In this document: positions 26,265-35,203 of the stretch, piece after piece | Position numbering within the stretch: the first letter of the stretch is position 1 | Layout of the letters: each line of letters starts with the position of its first letter | Assembly: GCA_040768665.1 (NCBI GenBank) | Contig: JAXGMN010000014.1 | Coordinates: 62,001 to 126,000, forward strand | Source: JABWBD01 sp040768665 | Lineage (GTDB): Bacteria > Planctomycetota > Planctomycetia > Pirellulales > Thermoguttaceae | Reading direction: 5' to 3' | Length of the DNA: 64,000 bases | Translations under genes and position numbers: made by a program | The notes under the pieces: generated by a model | The model's input: only the letters and a program-made list of their open reading frames with translations | Told to the model about the DNA's origin: nothing | Database searches by the model: none

Positions 26265-28157
26265 ATGCGCCCGAATTTCGCTCTCCCGATTCTCCTCGTC
26301 TGCCTGCTTGGTGCCGTGGCCGCGGCCGCCGACGATGCGGCGGCGCTAATCCGTTTGATTCAGTCGACTGAAACACCCGACGTCGATCGGGCGAATGCCT
26401 TCGAAAAGATCGGCGATGTCGCGGGCGAAGAGGTCGTCGCACCGTTGGCCCGCTTCCTCGGCGACAAGAAGTGGTCGCACTATGCACGTTATGCCCTGCA
26501 GAAGATGGAAGGGAAGAAAGTCACCGAAGCCCTTCTCCAATCGCTCGACTCGCTCGAGGGCGACCTCAAGCTCGGAGTGATTGGCACCATCGGCCGGCGC
26601 CGGGACGCAAGTGCCGTCGCCCCCCTTACAAAGCTGCTGACGCATGGCGATCCGAAAGTCGCCGACTCCGCCGCCGTTGCCCTGGGGTGGATCGGAACGC
26701 CGGATGCCGCCGCGGCGCTCACCGGCGCAATCGGCTCGGAGCAGGATTCCCGCCGCAGAGAGTCGCTCGCCCACGCAATGCTTCTTGTCGGACAGCAGCT
26801 CGCGAAAGGCGGAGACACTCAGACTGCCATCGGCGTTTTCGACCTTCTGCGAGGTGCGCAAGTGCCCAAGCCTTGCCGAATCGGAGCCACGCAGCATGCG
26901 ATTCTCGCACGCGGGGCCCGCGGCGTCGACCTTTTGATCGACCAACTGAAGTCGGCGGACCCCGATGGTTTTCAAGTTGGACTAGCCGTCTCCCGCGTTG
27001 TTCCGGGCGAGGGCGCGACACAGAGTCTGATCGATGCGATCCGGACGGAGTCGTCGCCCGATCGGCAGGCGCTTCTGATCCTCGCGATGAAAGACCGCGG
27101 CGACCGGCAAGCTCTTCCGGTGGTCCTGGGCAAGCTCAAGAGCGACTCGCCGGCGGTCCGCTCGGCCGCGGTCGATGCGCTCGGCGCGCTCGGCGACGCC
27201 TCGTCGGTGCCGATCCTTCTGTCGGTTGCCGATAGCGCAACCAGCGACGCGGTCCTTGAGTCTCTGGTTGCCCTGCAAGGCGCCAACGTGAACGCGGCTC
27301 TGATCGGCGCGGCGGAGCCGCCCGAGGTGTCCACGGTTGCGGTGAGAGCGCTGGGGAGACGTCGCGCGAAGGAAGCGGTTGACTTGCTGCTCCGGCTTTC
27401 CGAGTCCGATTCCCCGGCGGTCAGTGAAGAGGCGATCGTCGCTCTCGGGACGACCGTGCCGCAAGACCGGTTTGCCGACTTGCTCGCACTGCTGAAAAGT
27501 GCCAAGAGCGAGTCCCGGAAAACCGCCATTCAGAAGGCGATTCATGCTGCCGTTTTCCGGAGCACGCAGCCGGACGCTTGTGCGGAAGCGCTTGCCGCCG
27601 AGATTCCGGGTTCAAGCGGGGCCGATCGCGAGTTCCTTTTCGATCAGGTGCGCGGCGCGGGAGGATCGCGAGCGGTCGCGATCATGCGCGAATTTGCGAC
27701 CGGAACGGACGAATCCCTCCAGGATGCCGCGACGAAGACGCTGGGTGTTTGGCTCTCCGCCGACGCGGCCCCCGTTCTCTTGGAGGTCGCACAACGCGAA
27801 GGAAAATTCGCCAACCGTGCCTTGGGAGGATACATTCGTATTTTCCGCCAGTTCGAGTTGCCGGAAACCGAACGAGTAGCGATGGCAGCCAAGGCCCTCG
27901 AGGTGGCAAGCCGGCCGAATGAACGAAATGCGGCCATTGATGCGATGACGCGGTTCCCTTGCGTTGGTACGTTTGAACTCGCTCTGGAACAACTCGATGT
28001 CCCTGGAAGTCAACAGGAGGCCGCAAAGGCCGTCTTGACGATCGGGCGCACGGTTCTGGATCTCGCCCCGGAGACGGGCAAGGCGGGACTCAAGAGACTC
28101 ATCGACGCGAATGTCAGCCCGAGCGCGACCAACTCGGCCAAGGCACTGCTGCAATAA
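26265..28157 (+). CDS. Secreted HEAT-repeat protein
   Basis: A 630-residue protein with a Sec-type signal peptide (MRPNFALPILLVCLLGAVAAAADDAA). The rest is a nearly continuous series of two-helix HEAT repeats, for example GDPKVADSAAVALGWIGTPDAAAAL, SPAVRSAAVDALGALGDASSVPILL and SPAVSEEAIVALGTTV. No catalytic domain is visible. HEAT solenoids bind other proteins or, in some families, act as lyases; here a scaffold role outside the cytoplasm is the simplest reading. The start at 26265 rather than 26217 is chosen for the signal peptide and the AAGGAAAG site. It follows the Tat-exported oxidoreductase, which could be its partner. It is convergent with the PHP gene. Confidence 0.88.
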   Translation: MRPNFALPILLVCLLGAVAAAADDAAALIRLIQSTETPDVDRANAFEKIGDVAGEEVVAPLARFLGDKKWSHYARYALQKMEGKKVTEALLQSLDSLEGDLKLGVIGTIGRRRDASAVAPLTKLLTHGDPKVADSAAVALGWIGTPDAAAALTGAIGSEQDSRRRESLAHAMLLVGQQLAKGGDTQTAIGVFDLLRGAQVPKPCRIGATQHAILARGARGVDLLIDQLKSADPDGFQVGLAVSRVVPGEGATQSLIDAIRTESSPDRQALLILAMKDRGDRQALPVVLGKLKSDSPAVRSAAVDALGALGDASSVPILLSVADSATSDAVLESLVALQGANVNAALIGAAEPPEVSTVAVRALGRRRAKEAVDLLLRLSESDSPAVSEEAIVALGTTVPQDRFADLLALLKSAKSESRKTAIQKAIHAAVFRSTQPDACAEALAAEIPGSSGADREFLFDQVRGAGGSRAVAIMREFATGTDESLQDAATKTLGVWLSADAAPVLLEVAQREGKFANRALGGYIRIFRQFELPETERVAMAAKALEVASRPNERNAAIDAMTRFPCVGTFELALEQLDVPGSQQEAAKAVLTIGRTVLDLAPETGKAGLKRLIDANVSPSATNSAKALLQ

Positions 28158-28176
28158 GAGGCTCCCAAGACCATCG

Positions 28177-28224
28177 GGGACCGGCTCATTTTGCGGAGTA
28201 TTCCGAGCAAAATGGGCCAGTCCC
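28177..28224. terminator. Inverted repeat between convergent genes
   Basis: GGGACCGGCTCATTTTGC is mirrored by GCAAAATGGGCCAGTCCC with a 12-base loop. It lies 20 bases past the HEAT gene stop and 17 bases before the PHP gene stop, so it can end transcription from both sides. Its core (GGGAC, GGCC, ATTTT) resembles the centre of the family B repeats, suggesting it derives from one. Confidence 0.6.
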
Positions 28225-28240
28225 TTCTGCCGGCCGCCGC

Positions 28241-29599
28241 CTATCGGTACGGCTGGGTCCATGCGGCGGGTTTGGATTGCCAGTCCGGCTCGATGTCCTC
28301 GGTGACCTTGACGATCTTTGCACGCACGTACAGATCGTCCGGCTTGAGCGTATACGCACCTTCTGTATCTTCCACCGAATCCAGGACGATGCCGATACTG
28401 TCCGAATAGATGTCGATCTTCCGCGCCGGGCAGCGAGGCCCCTTCTCCACCTCGACAACCCGGCTCGATGGATCGTAGTCCTTTTTCGTGCCGAGGAAGA
28501 GAATTCGATAGCGATCTTCCTCTCGGACGTCGATCTTGACCGACAGCGTCCTGCCGTCGAATTGAATCTCTTCGAAATCCAGCCCGTTGGAGGCGTAGAA
28601 ATCCCCGGCCGACAGGGCATCCAGCAGATCCTTGGTGCGGAGGTTCGCCGCTCGAACGACACTCCAGGCCTTGGCCGATTCGCTGTAGGAGTGGCGGTCG
28701 TCCGATCCCATGCCCAGCAGCAGCGGCTGGTCATGCGCGGCCCGGTACGCGTTGACGACGTCCCAGAACTGTTCCGGTTTCCACCCCTGCGGATGCGGGT
28801 CAAACCCTTTGGCGATGTCGTTGTTGTTCAGTTCGAACAGGCGTATCTGCGGAAGTGCGATCAGGTCGGCGGGAGAGTAGTCGTAGTACCGCCACAACGG
28901 ATGGTTCGCCGTGAAGAGATACTGTTGCCCGTCATAATCTTCGAGGCCCTTCGCAAAGGTCCGCTCGAGAATCTCCTTGGGTGTTTCCGCGGTGATGTAA
29001 GGGAAGACCTCGCGGACGTTGATGAAGTTTACGTGAACCTGCTGCTCGTTGGGGCAGCCGCCGGTCTGCTCGTATCCCGGGATCATGAGGAACTTTCCCG
29101 GCTCGGCGAACTGCTTCTCCAGCTCGGAAAAAGGCGTCATGCGAACGTACGTCCGGCCACCGACGGTGATCGTCCGGACCGAATCCTTGCCGAACTTGTC
29201 GGTCGTTTCATCGACAAGGGCTTGCGTCAGTTTCGGCCAGCCCGGGGTCGGAGAGACCACCTTCCAAAGCGACGTTTCTTCCTGGAACGCGGCAAGATCA
29301 GACGGCCGGTTCTCGAAATGAAAACCATCGAAACGCAGGTCGTCGGATTGGAAGATATTGTGGTCCGACGGGCAGATGAAGTGGTACCCGTGCGACTTGT
29401 ACCAGTCGACCGCCCACTCCGGAAGCGGCTCGCCGTCGGACCACTGGTTGTGCATGTGCAGATTGCCCTTGAACCAGTGCTTCACCGGTGCGGAGACGGC
29501 GCCCTGGGCGGAGGACACAATCCTTGGTCCCGCGACTGCCGCAGCCGCCATTCCGGCAGATGCCTTGAGAAAATCGCGACGAGAGATATTCTTCAACAT
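28241..29599 (-). CDS. PHP-domain metal-dependent phosphoesterase-like protein with Tat signal
   Basis: A 452-residue protein. The Tat leader is ISRRDFLKASAGMAAAAVAGP. The PHP metal site begins at about residue 46 with NLHMHNQWSDGEPLPE, followed by FICPSDHNIF (about 72-81), the H-x-H and Asp-His signatures of the PHP superfamily. FTANHPLWRYYDYSPADL and LLLGMGSDDRHSY likely give further ligands. PHP proteins hydrolyse phosphoesters, but many exported planctomycete members have unknown substrates. The start at 29599 is supported by AAGGAG and the leader. Downstream lies a bidirectional inverted repeat and upstream a family A repeat. Confidence 0.87.
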   Translation of the reverse strand: MLKNISRRDFLKASAGMAAAAVAGPRIVSSAQGAVSAPVKHWFKGNLHMHNQWSDGEPLPEWAVDWYKSHGYHFICPSDHNIFQSDDLRFDGFHFENRPSDLAAFQEETSLWKVVSPTPGWPKLTQALVDETTDKFGKDSVRTITVGGRTYVRMTPFSELEKQFAEPGKFLMIPGYEQTGGCPNEQQVHVNFINVREVFPYITAETPKEILERTFAKGLEDYDGQQYLFTANHPLWRYYDYSPADLIALPQIRLFELNNNDIAKGFDPHPQGWKPEQFWDVVNAYRAAHDQPLLLGMGSDDRHSYSESAKAWSVVRAANLRTKDLLDALSAGDFYASNGLDFEEIQFDGRTLSVKIDVREEDRYRILFLGTKKDYDPSSRVVEVEKGPRCPARKIDIYSDSIGIVLDSVEDTEGAYTLKPDDLYVRAKIVKVTEDIEPDWQSKPAAWTQPYR

Positions 29600-29648
29600 G
29601 GATCGGTGCTCTCCTTGAGATTGAGAAAAAGAACGCGCAGGACCGGGT

Positions 29649-29728
29649 TGATGAAAAAGGGGACTGGCTCCGCAAGACCCTGGATCTTCGGCCACGATGA
29701 CTTGCGGTGCCTGTCCCTTTTTTCATCA
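29649..29728. repeat. Palindromic intergenic repeat, family A
   Basis: An 80-bp element with arms TGATGAAAAAGGGGACTGGC and GTGCCTGTCCCTTTTTTCATCA. The tips differ from the GACTGCTG tips of other copies but the GGGGACTGGCTCCGCAAG and TTGCGGTGCCTGTCCC blocks are the same. It lies upstream of the PHP gene and of the divergent gene at 29908. Nothing else was recognised in 29600-29907. Confidence 0.8.
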
Positions 29729-29907
29729 CTTCGGGGCAGGCCCAAGGGTAACCGATAATTTTCCCTCATGGATGACGCGGAGGCAAGCGTCCGGGGCCTC
29801 GCGATCCGTGTTGGGAAATTATCTCCCGCGCTCTGGCACGCGTGTGGGGTAGAGAGTACCCTGTATGTCGACGGCCGAAGTCCAGAACTAGCAACAGGGA
29901 GCTCAGC

Positions 29908-31515
29908 ATGTCGCAACGATCACGATCCACCATGACGCGCCGGACGTTTGTCGCTCAAACGCTCTCGGCGGCTGCTGCCGGGGTTCTGGCGTCGCCGCTG
30001 ACTGCCCGCGGCGGTTCGGCGGCTGGGGGCGACACGCCCGTCGCCATCGGCTCGCGGCGCGAACTGTTCGTCGGCGGTTTCCTCGTCGACCGGCTTGGAG
30101 GCGGAGCAAGGCTCCAACTGCACCATCCCGAGCCGCGAGAGACCGTTCTCGTGCATGACGCGCCTTGGGAGGGAACGGGCAGCGGATACCATAGCGTGTT
30201 CCAAGACGGCGATCTCTACCGGATGTATTACAAGGCGTGGCACCTCGACGTGACCAAAGGCAAAGTCAACACCGCTTCGCACCCGCTCTTTTGCTGCTAT
30301 GCCGAAAGCGACGACGGCATTCACTGGCACAAGCCGAAGCTGGGACTGCACGAGTTCAACGGCTCCAAGGCCAATAATATCGCGATCGCCAGCGGCCGGA
30401 TGGGACCGATCACGGTAGACGCCGGCCATCCGGCCGTGTTTAAGGACGAGAACCCGGACGCGCCGGCCGACGCCCGCTACAAGGCCATCGTCCGATCGCC
30501 AAAGCCGCACGGTCTGCACGCCCTGAAGTCCCCCGACGGGCTTCATTGGGCGCCAATGGCCGATGCCCCGGTGATCACTAGCGGTGCGTTCGATTCGCAA
30601 AATCTTGCCTTCTGGGATCCGGTTCGCAAGGAGTACCGAGCCTACTGGCGGATTTTCACCTCGGGAACGACCGACGCAGAGAACTGGAAGCCGGGCGGTG
30701 TGCGGGCAATCCGCACGGCCACGTCGCCCGACTTCGTGAACTGGAGCAAGCCGATTGACGTTGCCTACGTCGATTCGCCCGCGGAGCACCTTTATACAAA
30801 CCAGATCAAGCCCTACTACCGCGCTCCGCACATCTTCATCGGCTTCCCGACGCGATATGTCGAACGCGGCTGGTCGCCTTCCATGCGGGCGCTGCCCGAG
30901 CTCGAGCACCGCGAATGGCGAGCCGGAGCCAGCCTCCGTTACGGCACCGCGCTGACCGAAGGACTGTTGATGGCCAGCCGCGACGGCGTGCTGTTCAACC
31001 GCTGGAACGAGGCGTTTCTCCGGCCGGGAATCGAGCGGGAAGGGACCTGGCACTACGGACACCAGTACATCGCCTGGCACGTGGTCGAGACGAAATCGCC
31101 GCTGGAAGGCGCGCCGAACGAGCTGTCGCTCTACGCCGGCGAGAGCTACTGGACCGGCACGAGCAGCGAACTCCGCCGCTATACGCTCCGGCTCGACGGA
31201 TTCGTCTCCGCCGGCGCCCCGATGAGCGGCGGCGAGGTCGTGACGAAGCTTGTGACCTTCGAGGGCGATCGGTTGCAGTTGAATTTCTCGACATCCGCCG
31301 CGGGCACGCTCCGCGTCGAGTTCCAAGACGCTGCCGGCCGGCCGATCCCCGGCTTCACCGCGGCCGACTGCGACGACGTCTTCGGCGACGCGATCCAACG
31401 CACGGTCACCTTCCAAGGCAGCGGGGATGTCGGCAAGCTCGCAGGCAAGCCCGTACGGCTGCGGTTCGTGCTCAACGACGCAGACGTGTACGCGTTTCAG
31501 TTCGGCGGTGGGTAA
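29908..31515 (+). CDS. Tat-exported beta-propeller protein, glycoside-hydrolase-like
   Basis: A 535-residue protein. Its twin-arginine leader is TRRTFVAQTLSAAAAGVLASP. The body has repeated blade motifs like those of GH32/GH43-type five-bladed propellers, for example YHSVFQDGDLYRMYYKAW, LFCCYAESDDGIHWHKPKLG, ARYKAIVRSPKPHGLHALKSPDGLHW and SQNLAFWDPVRKEYRAYWRI. The pattern S-x-D-G-x-x-W recurs. I see no certain catalytic triad, so hydrolase activity is inferred from the fold only. The C-terminal 100 residues form a beta-sandwich-like tail. The frame is open from 29842, but the AGGGAG site and the leader fix the ATG at 29908. It converges on the double-kinase gene. Confidence 0.8.
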   Translation: MSQRSRSTMTRRTFVAQTLSAAAAGVLASPLTARGGSAAGGDTPVAIGSRRELFVGGFLVDRLGGGARLQLHHPEPRETVLVHDAPWEGTGSGYHSVFQDGDLYRMYYKAWHLDVTKGKVNTASHPLFCCYAESDDGIHWHKPKLGLHEFNGSKANNIAIASGRMGPITVDAGHPAVFKDENPDAPADARYKAIVRSPKPHGLHALKSPDGLHWAPMADAPVITSGAFDSQNLAFWDPVRKEYRAYWRIFTSGTTDAENWKPGGVRAIRTATSPDFVNWSKPIDVAYVDSPAEHLYTNQIKPYYRAPHIFIGFPTRYVERGWSPSMRALPELEHREWRAGASLRYGTALTEGLLMASRDGVLFNRWNEAFLRPGIEREGTWHYGHQYIAWHVVETKSPLEGAPNELSLYAGESYWTGTSSELRRYTLRLDGFVSAGAPMSGGEVVTKLVTFEGDRLQLNFSTSAAGTLRVEFQDAAGRPIPGFTAADCDDVFGDAIQRTVTFQGSGDVGKLAGKPVRLRFVLNDADVYAFQFGGG

Positions 31516-31557
31516 GGCGTTGGAGCAGGTTTGCTCACAAGGCGACCGGCAGCAATT

Positions 31558-31619
31558 CGTAGCCTGACTCTCCGAGTCGGGTCTGGCCTCCAACGCCCGA
31601 CTCGGAGAGTCGGGCTACG
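31558..31619. terminator. Long inverted repeat between convergent genes
   Basis: CGTAGCCTGACTCTCCGAGT and its near-perfect complement flank a 14-base loop; each arm is 24 bases. It sits 43 bases past one stop and about 46 bases before the other, as expected of a bidirectional terminator. The sequence (ACTCTCCGAGTCGGG) looks like a dispersed planctomycete repeat, but this window has only this copy. Confidence 0.7.
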
Positions 31620-31664
31620 TCGAGCGGGTAGATTTTTTCCTGCCGCTCGCCTTAAAGGACCACG

Positions 31665-33587
31665 TCACCCCGGCGGCGTTTGCGCGAGGCGATCCGGTCG
31701 GCGGAACGGGCGATCTCGTCCCAGAGTCGCTTCCAGTCGATCGCGCCGCGGGGAATTGCGCGCGTACTCCCGCAGAAAGCGGCAGCACGTGGTGCGGGTC
31801 ACCCACGGATGCGCGGCAAGTCCGACGGCGAGCCGCGAAAGATCTGCGGCGGCCGATCTCGGCAGCAACCGTCGCGTGAGGCGAACGTCGTCGACGTCGA
31901 TCACGTACGTGTCGAGTTGATCCCCTCGCTCGGCGACCAGCAGATTGGTCGCTTTCAAGTCCCCGTGCGAGATGCCCCAGGCATGCATTCGGCCCAGGAG
32001 CCGGCCCAGACTTCTGGCACACTGCGAGGCTCGGCGACTCCGCTCTTGCGGATCGCGGGCGGCGACCCGCCATCCGTACAGGTGCAGGTTTTCCGCCCCT
32101 TCCAGCCACTCGGTCGCCAAATAGGTCCGGCGCCCGAACCAAGGCCGCCGGGGTGAAATCATGACCAGAGGACGGGCGGTGGGAATCTCTCGCTCAAACA
32201 GCGCCTGCCCGAGCCGCCAACTTCGGCGAGCCCGATCGCGGCCAAAAAGCCGACAGAGCGATTTCCACCCGTTCCGCGGCCGGTAGCACTTGTAGGCGAC
32301 GGCCATGGGGCCGCCGCGGGTCGGCAGTGTCGCCTTGACGATGAGAGTGCTATGGCTCAGCTTCACCGGTTGCTCGACGTGCCGCCATATCGGTGCATCC
32401 GGACACCGGCTCAACTCCAACAAAGCGTCGTCGGGAAGATCCTGAAGCGCGTGGAGTCTCACGCCCTCGTGGTGGATCGACCGGTAGTCGCGGTTTGTGT
32501 GGACCGCCCGCCTGTCGCGACGGCGGTGGAGTTCCCGGAGGAACTGCCGCGAACCCTTCTCCACTTCGGCGATAACCGAAGAAAGAGTCGGCGGGCACAG
32601 TCCCGGACGCCGGGAAACGTAGTCTCGCCAGAAGCGCAGCCGCTCCGTACGCGTGGTGCAGTGACGGCCAATGGCAGCCAATCCGGCGAGGCTTTTGGCG
32701 GCGGACGGCCATGAGAGCGGCCCGCCGATCCGCACCGACGCGACATCGATCAGATGGAAAGCGGGCGCGCCGACCGACTCGCCGGCTGCCGTCGGACACG
32801 ATACCAGAATGTTGCCGCTATGCAGGTCGTTGTGCCGGATGCCCGCGCGGTGCATCTGTGCGAGGAACCCGGCCAGGCCGTCGAGCAGTCGCCGCTTGGC
32901 ACGGACGCGCTGACGCAGCGTGAGCGCAGGAAGGCGGGTGGTCAGATACTCGCCCAACGTCGAGACGTCTTCAATCGCTTCGGTGACAAGGTAGCTTTCC
33001 GTCACGAAACCGAACCGGCGTCGCTCTCCCCATGCAAGCAGCCGTGACGTCGGCACGCCGCGATGGGCAACTTCGCGCAGTCGGCGTCCTTCGCGCCGGG
33101 CAGGGCTGCCAAGTGCCACGGCGCGCAAAATGTCCGACCAGCGCGATCCACGGAAATGCTTCACGTAGACCCGCCGACCATTTAGCTCAAGGCGGTGTAC
33201 GGTGCGATGCGGAGCCCTCTTGACCACTTCGGCGCGTAGGTCTGCCGCGAGGGACACCCATAGGGGGGCATTAGGGCCAAACAGGAGCGAACGCCAGCCG
33301 GCCGCGACATACCAGCGCGTGTTGTGGCTCGAAAAGCACTCATCGCCGCTGACCAGAGGCAGCGGGGAAAGGGCGTCATGCCTGTCGCTGCGGCTCTGCG
33401 AAGGAGCCGTGGCGGGCCTGGAAGCTTTCGTGCAAGAAACGTATGTCGACACGGGGAGTGAGGACAAAATGAGGAACAATTCTACGACATTCGACGCGTT
33501 GGTGTACTTGCCAGTACCCTCTAGTAGGTCCTGCTTGCCGAGCAGGACCTTGGAAGCGCGCTGCCGGTGCCCATCTCCTCGACGCAT
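31665..33587 (-). CDS. Tandem lipopolysaccharide-kinase-like (WaaP/RIO-type) double-kinase protein
   Basis: The open frame is 640 codons. The domains begin near residue 86 (SSHNTRWYVAAGWRSLL). Kinase core 1 has VYVKHFRG (Lys), EGRRLREVAHRGVPT (Glu), catalytic HRAGIRHNDLHSGNIL and FHLIDVASV (metal Asp). Kinase core 2 has AVAYKCYRP, catalytic MHAWGISHGDLKATNLL and YVIDVDDVRL. Both keep the H-x-D-x-x-x-x-N and Asp residues, so both may be active; the Glu of core 2 is less clear. Related proteins phosphorylate lipid A heptose or Kdo, and planctomycetes carry LPS-like genes. No ATG lies between 33587 and the first domain, and the N-terminal part overlaps a hairpin repeat, so the true start is probably a GTG or TTG nearer 33450. 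Confidence 0.82.
   Translation of the reverse strand: MRRGDGHRQRASKVLLGKQDLLEGTGKYTNASNVVELFLILSSLPVSTYVSCTKASRPATAPSQSRSDRHDALSPLPLVSGDECFSSHNTRWYVAAGWRSLLFGPNAPLWVSLAADLRAEVVKRAPHRTVHRLELNGRRVYVKHFRGSRWSDILRAVALGSPARREGRRLREVAHRGVPTSRLLAWGERRRFGFVTESYLVTEAIEDVSTLGEYLTTRLPALTLRQRVRAKRRLLDGLAGFLAQMHRAGIRHNDLHSGNILVSCPTAAGESVGAPAFHLIDVASVRIGGPLSWPSAAKSLAGLAAIGRHCTTRTERLRFWRDYVSRRPGLCPPTLSSVIAEVEKGSRQFLRELHRRRDRRAVHTNRDYRSIHHEGVRLHALQDLPDDALLELSRCPDAPIWRHVEQPVKLSHSTLIVKATLPTRGGPMAVAYKCYRPRNGWKSLCRLFGRDRARRSWRLGQALFEREIPTARPLVMISPRRPWFGRRTYLATEWLEGAENLHLYGWRVAARDPQERSRRASQCARSLGRLLGRMHAWGISHGDLKATNLLVAERGDQLDTYVIDVDDVRLTRRLLPRSAAADLSRLAVGLAAHPWVTRTTCCRFLREYARNSPRRDRLEATLGRDRPFRRPDRLAQTPPG
33526..33550. 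repeat. Hairpin repeat, copy 1
   Basis: AGGTCCTGCTTGCCGAGCAG and following bases form a stem of ten bases with a short loop. An identical 25-bp unit occurs at 33613-33637, both preceded by AGT. The unit lies inside the doubtful 5' end of the kinase open frame, one reason to place the real start downstream. Confidence 0.75.
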
Positions 33588-33612
33588 CGCCCCACGAAAC
33601 CACGCTCCCAGT

Positions 33613-33637
33613 AGGTCCTGCTTGCCGAGCAGGACCT
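33613..33637. repeat. Hairpin repeat, copy 2
   Basis: Same 25-bp unit as at 33526-33550, 87 bases further on. The sequence between the copies is unrelated. A fragment with the related ACCTACTTGC follows at 33667. Confidence 0.75.
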
Positions 33638-33702
33638 TGTCCCACAGATGCCTCTCGCCAACCGGAACCTACTTGCGCTACCTTCCAACGCGGCCCAACG
33701 GA

Positions 33703-33798
33703 GACTGCTGAAAAAGGGGACTGGCTCTGCAACCGGTGGTAGCTTGACTTGACGACAGGCACAAGATGTTGCGGTGCCTGTCCCCTTTTTCAGCAGTC
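33703..33798. repeat. Palindromic intergenic repeat, family A
   Basis: A 96-bp element with tips GACTGCTG and CAGCAGTC. It is almost identical over its full length to the reverse complement of the copy at 7328-7422, including the internal block GACTTGACGA. The surrounding region 33588-34190 has no recognisable gene. Confidence 0.87.
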
Positions 33799-33874
33799 TC
33801 CAACGGGGTGTGGTATAGCATAGCCTTGCGTCGTCAAACAAGTTCAGTTCATCCGTGGTTCTTCAAACTCTAAT

Positions 33875-33970
33875 GGGCTATCCGGAAACGGGGACAGGCA
33901 CCCTACACCATGGATGATCCTCGGTCTCCAACACATAACATCCGGGAGCCAGTCCCCGTTTCTGGATGGG
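33875..33970. repeat. Palindromic intergenic repeat, family A variant
   Basis: Arms CCGGAAACGGGGACAGGCAC and GGGAGCCAGTCCCCGTTTCT. The outer tips and the centre differ from the 33703 copy, but the GGGGACAGGCACC / GGAGCCAGTCCCC core is kept. It lies 77 bases after the previous copy. Confidence 0.75.
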
Positions 33971-34190
33971 TTCTAAGTGCTTTGCGTGCCGTAACGCGGG
34001 TCAATCCCGTCGCACGGACAAACAAAGACCCCGATCTTCCCATCCGCCAGTTCCTGGGCAGGGGCCACGCCCCCCTCTTTCAATCCTAGCGCTGCTATGC
34101 CATACTACAGGGTTTCGCAGTTGCCGGAGTTCAGCCGTCAATAGAATGAGTGCGGCTTCCAAGCATTCCTCTAACCCCTAGGAGAAATTC

Positions 34191-35081
34191 ATGTTCAAGA
34201 ATCTCAGTGCATCGGCCCTCGGAATAACCGGTCACCAGAGTGAGATTATTGAGTTGGCGCTCACCTACGGGTTCGGCGGAATTGACGTGAACATCCAGGA
34301 GTTCACCACCCGCGTGAAGGACCATGGAATGCCCTACGCCCGCCGGCTGATCGACAGCGCCAAGCTACGAGTGGGCCGCTTCCAACTGCCGATTTCCTGG
34401 GAGGAGGACGACGCGGCTTTTGAAAAGGACCTGGATCGCTTATCGGCCGCGGCTGAGGCGGCGGCTGAAGTGGGCTGCACTCGTTGTCTGGCAACGGTCA
34501 GTCCTTATAGCGACGGAAGGCCGTACCACGAGAACTTCGAGTTCCACCGCCATCGATTCACGGAGATCTGCAGGCGGCTGGAACCTGCCGGTGTGCAGCT
34601 CGGGCTCGGTTTCCGAGCCGCGGAAAACCTGCGCAAAGGGCAGGCGTTTCAGTTCATTCATGACATCGACGCCCTCTCGCTGCTGGTCAACATGGTTGGG
34701 GCGTCGAACGTAGGCATCCTGCTGGACGTCTGGGATCTGTACGTTTCGGGCGGATCGATCGAGAACGTTCGCAGCATGTCTGGCGGGCAGATTGTCGGGG
34801 TGCAGCTTGCCGACCTGCCGGCGGAGGAACCGCTGAACTCGGTTACCGAAGCCGACCGTCTTCTTCCCGGCGCGACCGCCCGGATCGACGCCGTCGCGCT
34901 GCTGGAAACGCTCAAGGAGAAAGGGTACGACGGACCCGTGACCGTCAAGGTATCGCGCAAGGCGTTCTCGACGTCCCGCCGCGACGAGATCGTGCGGCAA
35001 GCGGGAGCCGCGCTGGACGAGGTTTGGCGAGCGGGGGGGCTGCCGAGCGAGGCCCGTTTCTCGCCCAGGAACGCCGGGTAG
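34191..35081 (+). CDS. Sugar phosphate isomerase/epimerase family protein (xylose isomerase-like TIM barrel)
   Basis: A 296-residue protein without signal peptide. The opening LGITGHQSEIIELALTYGFGGIDVNIQEF is the first strand/helix pair of AP-endonuclease-2 type TIM barrels, followed by LGLGFRAAENLRKG and NVGILLDVWDLYVSGG, which contains the usual Asp-containing strand. GQIVGVQLADLPAEEPL and GYDGPVTVKV are the last strands. Some metal ligands (the Glu of strand 5, His before the Asp) look replaced, so catalysis is uncertain. AGGAG eight bases before the ATG supports the start. The neighbours are a repeat-rich spacer and an oxidoreductase on the other strand; a role in sugar metabolism is inferred. 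Confidence 0.85.
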   Translation: MFKNLSASALGITGHQSEIIELALTYGFGGIDVNIQEFTTRVKDHGMPYARRLIDSAKLRVGRFQLPISWEEDDAAFEKDLDRLSAAAEAAAEVGCTRCLATVSPYSDGRPYHENFEFHRHRFTEICRRLEPAGVQLGLGFRAAENLRKGQAFQFIHDIDALSLLVNMVGASNVGILLDVWDLYVSGGSIENVRSMSGGQIVGVQLADLPAEEPLNSVTEADRLLPGATARIDAVALLETLKEKGYDGPVTVKVSRKAFSTSRRDEIVRQAGAALDEVWRAGGLPSEARFSPRNAG

Positions 35082-35171
35082 GCCGCCTGAACGGTTTGGC
35101 AAAGTACCGGCTCCGCCTCGAACATGCGATCTCGCCGTCGGACCATGCGGACGACGAACGGCTTTTCGACA

Positions 35172-35203
35172 AAAAAGCCCCTTGCAGGCAACCTGCAAGG
35201 GGC
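35172..35203 (-). terminator. Intrinsic terminator acting on minus-strand transcripts
   Basis: GCCCCTTGCAGG, loop CAA, and the complementary arm, flanked on the left by AAAAAA. Read on the minus strand it is a 12-base GC-rich stem followed by a T-run, the textbook form. It lies about 380 bases past the stop of the oxidoreductase at 35584, so the transcript of that gene may have a long 3' untranslated part. It may also serve the plus-strand isomerase gene as a simple hairpin. Confidence 0.7.

Noticed and set aside
33521..33841. Minus-strand open frame across the hairpin and family A repeats
   Set aside because: It consists mostly of translated repeat sequence, with no ribosome site or family match.
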